From the NCBI GenBank assembly GCA_017626395.1, contig JAGAIU010000011.1, positions 84,917-146,781 on the forward strand: a stretch of DNA of 61,865 bases. Direction: 5' to 3'. Origin of the DNA: Clostridia bacterium (GTDB taxonomy: Bacteria; Bacillota; Clostridia; TANB77; CAG-465). Below are positions 59,487 through 61,865 of this stretch, in pieces. Under the pieces are notes generated by a model. It was given only the letters and a program-made list of their open reading frames with translations. It had not been told where the DNA came from and made no database searches. The translations under genes and the position numbers were made by a program. Each line of letters begins with the position of its first letter. Position 1 is the stretch's first letter.

Positions 59487-61710
59487 TATTAATTCCTCCA
59501 AACCATTCTATAGCTTCTGTACTTTTCGGAATGATACCCCTAAATATAATTTCACCTTTAATATTATGTGTATTATAATTTTGAGATAAATCAAACGCAT
59601 TTTTAACAGCATGAATAAATGTTTGAGCAATTCCTTTCTTAATTGTTCGCTCAAGCATATGCTTATCAATCTGCTCTATAATAAAATTATGGAAATCATC
59701 ATATTTAACATATTCGTTTTCATCAATCGCACCACTATCAGTATAAGCCATTTCAAAATGCTCTTTAATGAAGTACTGTTCAGGATATGTACACATTTCA
59801 ATCCTATTACGCTTATCTTCCTCACTAATAGTTGTAATACTCTTTTTGGCGTTATTATCTAAACCTTGAGCAATATACTCTTTAGTAGCTTGTTGCACAA
59901 GCCATTGCTTACTTGAATCAGTAATTAAATCCTGCCATTGATAATTACAATCCTGAATAGGTTGAGTCGGAATAACCACCAAAATCCTACGATTAACACC
60001 AGCGTTGTCCGATGCTTCGTAAAAAGTCTTACTGAAATTATTTCCAATGAAAAACATACGTGGCACGTTTTCAGCTGGAACAGATATAGTATCATAGTGT
60101 TTCTTTTCAACTGGTAATGCTCCACCACCAGAGATTTCTTTAATTTTGTCAGCGAAATCTTTTTTGGCAGCTTGTATCTCATCGATTACAACTACATCAC
60201 TATCTGTGAACATACTGAATCCGAATTGGTTTTTTTCGGTTAATTTTGTAACTAATTGATGACCTACTGAATAAAATATTTCACAAATTGCTTTTGTAAG
60301 TGTTGTTTTACCTGTGCCACCTTTTCCCATGATATAGAGACTTTCTTGGCGTTGTGTGTAGCCTTTATCATATAAGGCACAACCAATATAAGCAAGAATT
60401 GTTCTTTTATCTTGTTCAGTAAAGCAAGTATTAAATATCTCTTTCATTGGGTTGTCTTCAATTTCGTTGTCGCCATTATCTAAATATAATTCAGTACAAC
60501 AATTTTTTAAGGGCAAAATCGGTGCTTGTGGATTTAAGCTAATGATTTCACCATTTAATATAGAATAAAAACAATTATTGAAACCAATTAAATTTGGATT
60601 ACGATATTGTGTCTCATAACAATACAATGGTATATCTTCAAATAAAACTTTTGAATTAATAATATTACCACTTCTATATTGTGGTTTTTTGCCACCATAT
60701 TTAACGAAAGTAGTATTCTTATTAATGTATTTGAGGAATGTTCTATTTAATTCGTAAGGTATGAGACGTCCTTCCCCATTTGAATAATAAAAGGTGTGGG
60801 TATTTGGCTCTTCACATAAGCCAACTTGTCTTTCAAGCTCTCTTGTTAAGCTTGAGTACATATCGTCTTTATTAAAGCCATTCACAGTAATATGTGCTTT
60901 ATAACTTGTAACGCCACCAACATTCTTACAGAAATTAAATATATGAGAAAATTCGTTCATAATTGCATAATACAAATTATTCTTAATCTCAATATTATTA
61001 GCAACTGGAGCACCAGTAATCTTATCCTTTAATAATATCCAACTATCAACAGCCTTTTTATCCTTCTCCAATTTATCAATCTTATTTTGCAAATCTTCTG
61101 GATTAGTAACCTTATACAAGTGAGACTCAATATCAGACACTTCATCTTCCCAAGTATCTGGATTAGAAACAGCTATTTTATCACATTCATACCATGTTTT
61201 AATATTGTTTTGTTGAGCTTTTATTTCAACATCAATTAAATATTTTTCATGGTCAATTGACTTTTGTAGTTCGCCGATTATGAAGTTTCTATTTGGATAT
61301 TTGTTGGCTAACTCAAGAAAACGTGTAAATATTGGGTGGTCTACCCCTGGAAATGTTATTTGAATGTTTCTTTCCATTCCATTAAAGTCGTCAATCATTC
61401 TGCTGAATACTCCAAGTTCGTCCTTATTATAGTGGGCGAGATGAGTGCCCCTTCTTCTTTTTAATTTCTTAATTTGCTCATTGGCTTGTTTATTTTTCTC
61501 TCTTAAATTAGCGTTACTCGCCCTATACTTATCGAGTATGCTTGGGCTTGTTCCATTTTCTAATCGTTGGTTTTTATCCTCTAATGTCTTATTTTTAGAT
61601 TTTAAAGCTTCATTATCCAATTTCAACTGTTTCAATTCTTCTTGAATCTCTTCAAGGCTACCATCTTCAATGGATTCTTGCAATATATCATTTAATGGGT
61701 TTTCTGTCAT
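59473..61710 (-). CDS. D5/P4-type SF3 helicase (replicative helicase)
   Basis: 745 residues with AAGGTG upstream. Residues 15-90 form a charged coiled coil; 350-440 look like the D5_N domain. The SF3 core has Walker A 'IMGKGGTGKTTLTKA' near 455-470, Walker B 'VVVIDEIQAAKKDF' near 505, sensor 'FFIGNNF' near 555 and arginine finger 'NRRILVVIP' near 575. This family unwinds viral DNA, often fused to a primase; here the primase domain was not seen and a separate AEP gene lies at 29111. It is the main candidate replicative helicase. The upstream kinase-like ORF overlaps its ATG. Confidence 0.88.
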   Translation of the reverse strand: MTENPLNDILQESIEDGSLEEIQEELKQLKLDNEALKSKNKTLEDKNQRLENGTSPSILDKYRASNANLREKNKQANEQIKKLKRRRGTHLAHYNKDELGVFSRMIDDFNGMERNIQITFPGVDHPIFTRFLELANKYPNRNFIIGELQKSIDHEKYLIDVEIKAQQNNIKTWYECDKIAVSNPDTWEDEVSDIESHLYKVTNPEDLQNKIDKLEKDKKAVDSWILLKDKITGAPVANNIEIKNNLYYAIMNEFSHIFNFCKNVGGVTSYKAHITVNGFNKDDMYSSLTRELERQVGLCEEPNTHTFYYSNGEGRLIPYELNRTFLKYINKNTTFVKYGGKKPQYRSGNIINSKVLFEDIPLYCYETQYRNPNLIGFNNCFYSILNGEIISLNPQAPILPLKNCCTELYLDNGDNEIEDNPMKEIFNTCFTEQDKRTILAYIGCALYDKGYTQRQESLYIMGKGGTGKTTLTKAICEIFYSVGHQLVTKLTEKNQFGFSMFTDSDVVVIDEIQAAKKDFADKIKEISGGGALPVEKKHYDTISVPAENVPRMFFIGNNFSKTFYEASDNAGVNRRILVVIPTQPIQDCNYQWQDLITDSSKQWLVQQATKEYIAQGLDNNAKKSITTISEEDKRNRIEMCTYPEQYFIKEHFEMAYTDSGAIDENEYVKYDDFHNFIIEQIDKHMLERTIKKGIAQTFIHAVKNAFDLSQNYNTHNIKGEIIFRGIIPKSTEAIEWFGGINNDLR

Positions 61711-61865
61711 TTTATCACCTTTGGTTCAGGAACTTTTCCTTTCATTATAACATCATTCAATGATCCATATTTTGCAAATTCAGTTACCATACATTGTTTA
61801 TTTGGAATCATAACGGCTCCATAAAAATGAATTAAATATGGATTTCTAAATTTATCTAACATTGA
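61707..61865 (-). CDS. Eukaryotic-type protein-kinase N-lobe fragment, 3' end of ORF
   Basis: The frame is open to the right edge and ends at TGA overlapping the helicase ATG. The 52 visible residues read 'MLDKFRNPYLIHFYGAVMI' and then 'PNKQCMVTEFAKYGSLNDVI', which is the helix-C/beta-4/beta-5/hinge part of an eukaryotic protein kinase (subdomains III-V). From memory it is closest to Entamoeba tyrosine-kinase-like proteins. The stop comes before the HRD and DFG catalytic motifs, so no active kinase is encoded here. The part beyond the window is not visible. Either a captured fragment or an assembly chimera. Confidence 0.62.
   Translation of the reverse strand, partial: SMLDKFRNPYLIHFYGAVMIPNKQCMVTEFAKYGSLNDVIMKGKVPEPKVIK

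Noticed and set aside
1..61865. Prophage or transposon integration signs
   Set aside because: No integrase, attachment-like direct repeat or element end was recognised in the window.

Overview
The window looks like part of a large tailed-virus genome that infects an archaeon, most likely an AT-rich methanogen of the Methanobacteriales. The evidence is a histone-fold protein of the HMf type (18832-19041), a tRNA-Tyr with a short variable arm and a C1-G72 pair (archaeal, not bacterial, type), an archaeo-eukaryotic primase, an ERCC4 nuclease, Ig-like modules of the kind found in methanogen adhesin-like proteins, and anaerobe functions (NrdD, rubrerythrin). Tightly packed genes, tail-fibre-like giants, GIY-YIG/HNH endonucleases and a tRNA array point to a lytic virus. 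No integrase, large terminase, portal, capsid or tape measure is in view; those genes presumably lie outside.

Layout. 1-18798 (+): end of the structural module, with four very large tail/receptor-binding proteins of Ig-like and beta-rich repeats, a small tail-collar-like protein and two coiled-coil proteins. 18797-18847: hairpin and T-tract where the two strands converge. 18832-38247 (-): accessory and replication block with histone, rubrerythrin, NrdD, DCD/dUTPase-like enzyme, HslV-like Ntn hydrolase, an IS110-type domain, ERCC4 nuclease, AEP primase, Cas4-like nuclease, a DNA polymerase III alpha subunit in three ORFs (PHP, core, OB) with one GIY-YIG gene between PHP and core and another after the OB piece, a Sak4-like ATPase and a candidate ssDNA-binding protein. 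38356-39217 (+): a two-gene island, possibly a small terminase. 39446-40125 (-): six tandem tRNA or tRNA-like genes and a structured RNA. 40139-61710 (-): a long run of short genes, mostly unrecognised, with a GMK-like P-loop protein, a calcineurin-like phosphatase, an HNH protein, two AP2-like proteins, a YfaP-like protein, and at the end a D5/P4-type SF3 helicase. 61707-61865 (-): the 3' end of an ORF encoding a eukaryotic-type protein-kinase N-lobe segment.

The genes fit a self-contained replisome: AEP primase, SF3 helicase, family C polymerase, SSB/Sak4 and Cas4/ERCC4 nucleases, with nucleotide supply from NrdD, DCD/dUTPase and a GMK-like kinase. Most starts have a GGTG or GGAG ribosome-binding site and many genes overlap by 1-30 bases, so transcription in long operons with translational coupling is likely. 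Several genes too short for ordinary ORF calling (26-59 codons) are added here.

The most unusual items are three tRNA-like genes with 8-bp acceptor stems and abnormal anticodon arms, the three-part bacterial-type polymerase in an archaeal setting, the viral histone, the HslV-like protease, and the kinase fragment, whose wording is (from memory) closest to Entamoeba kinases and which may be a host-derived fragment or an assembly chimera.
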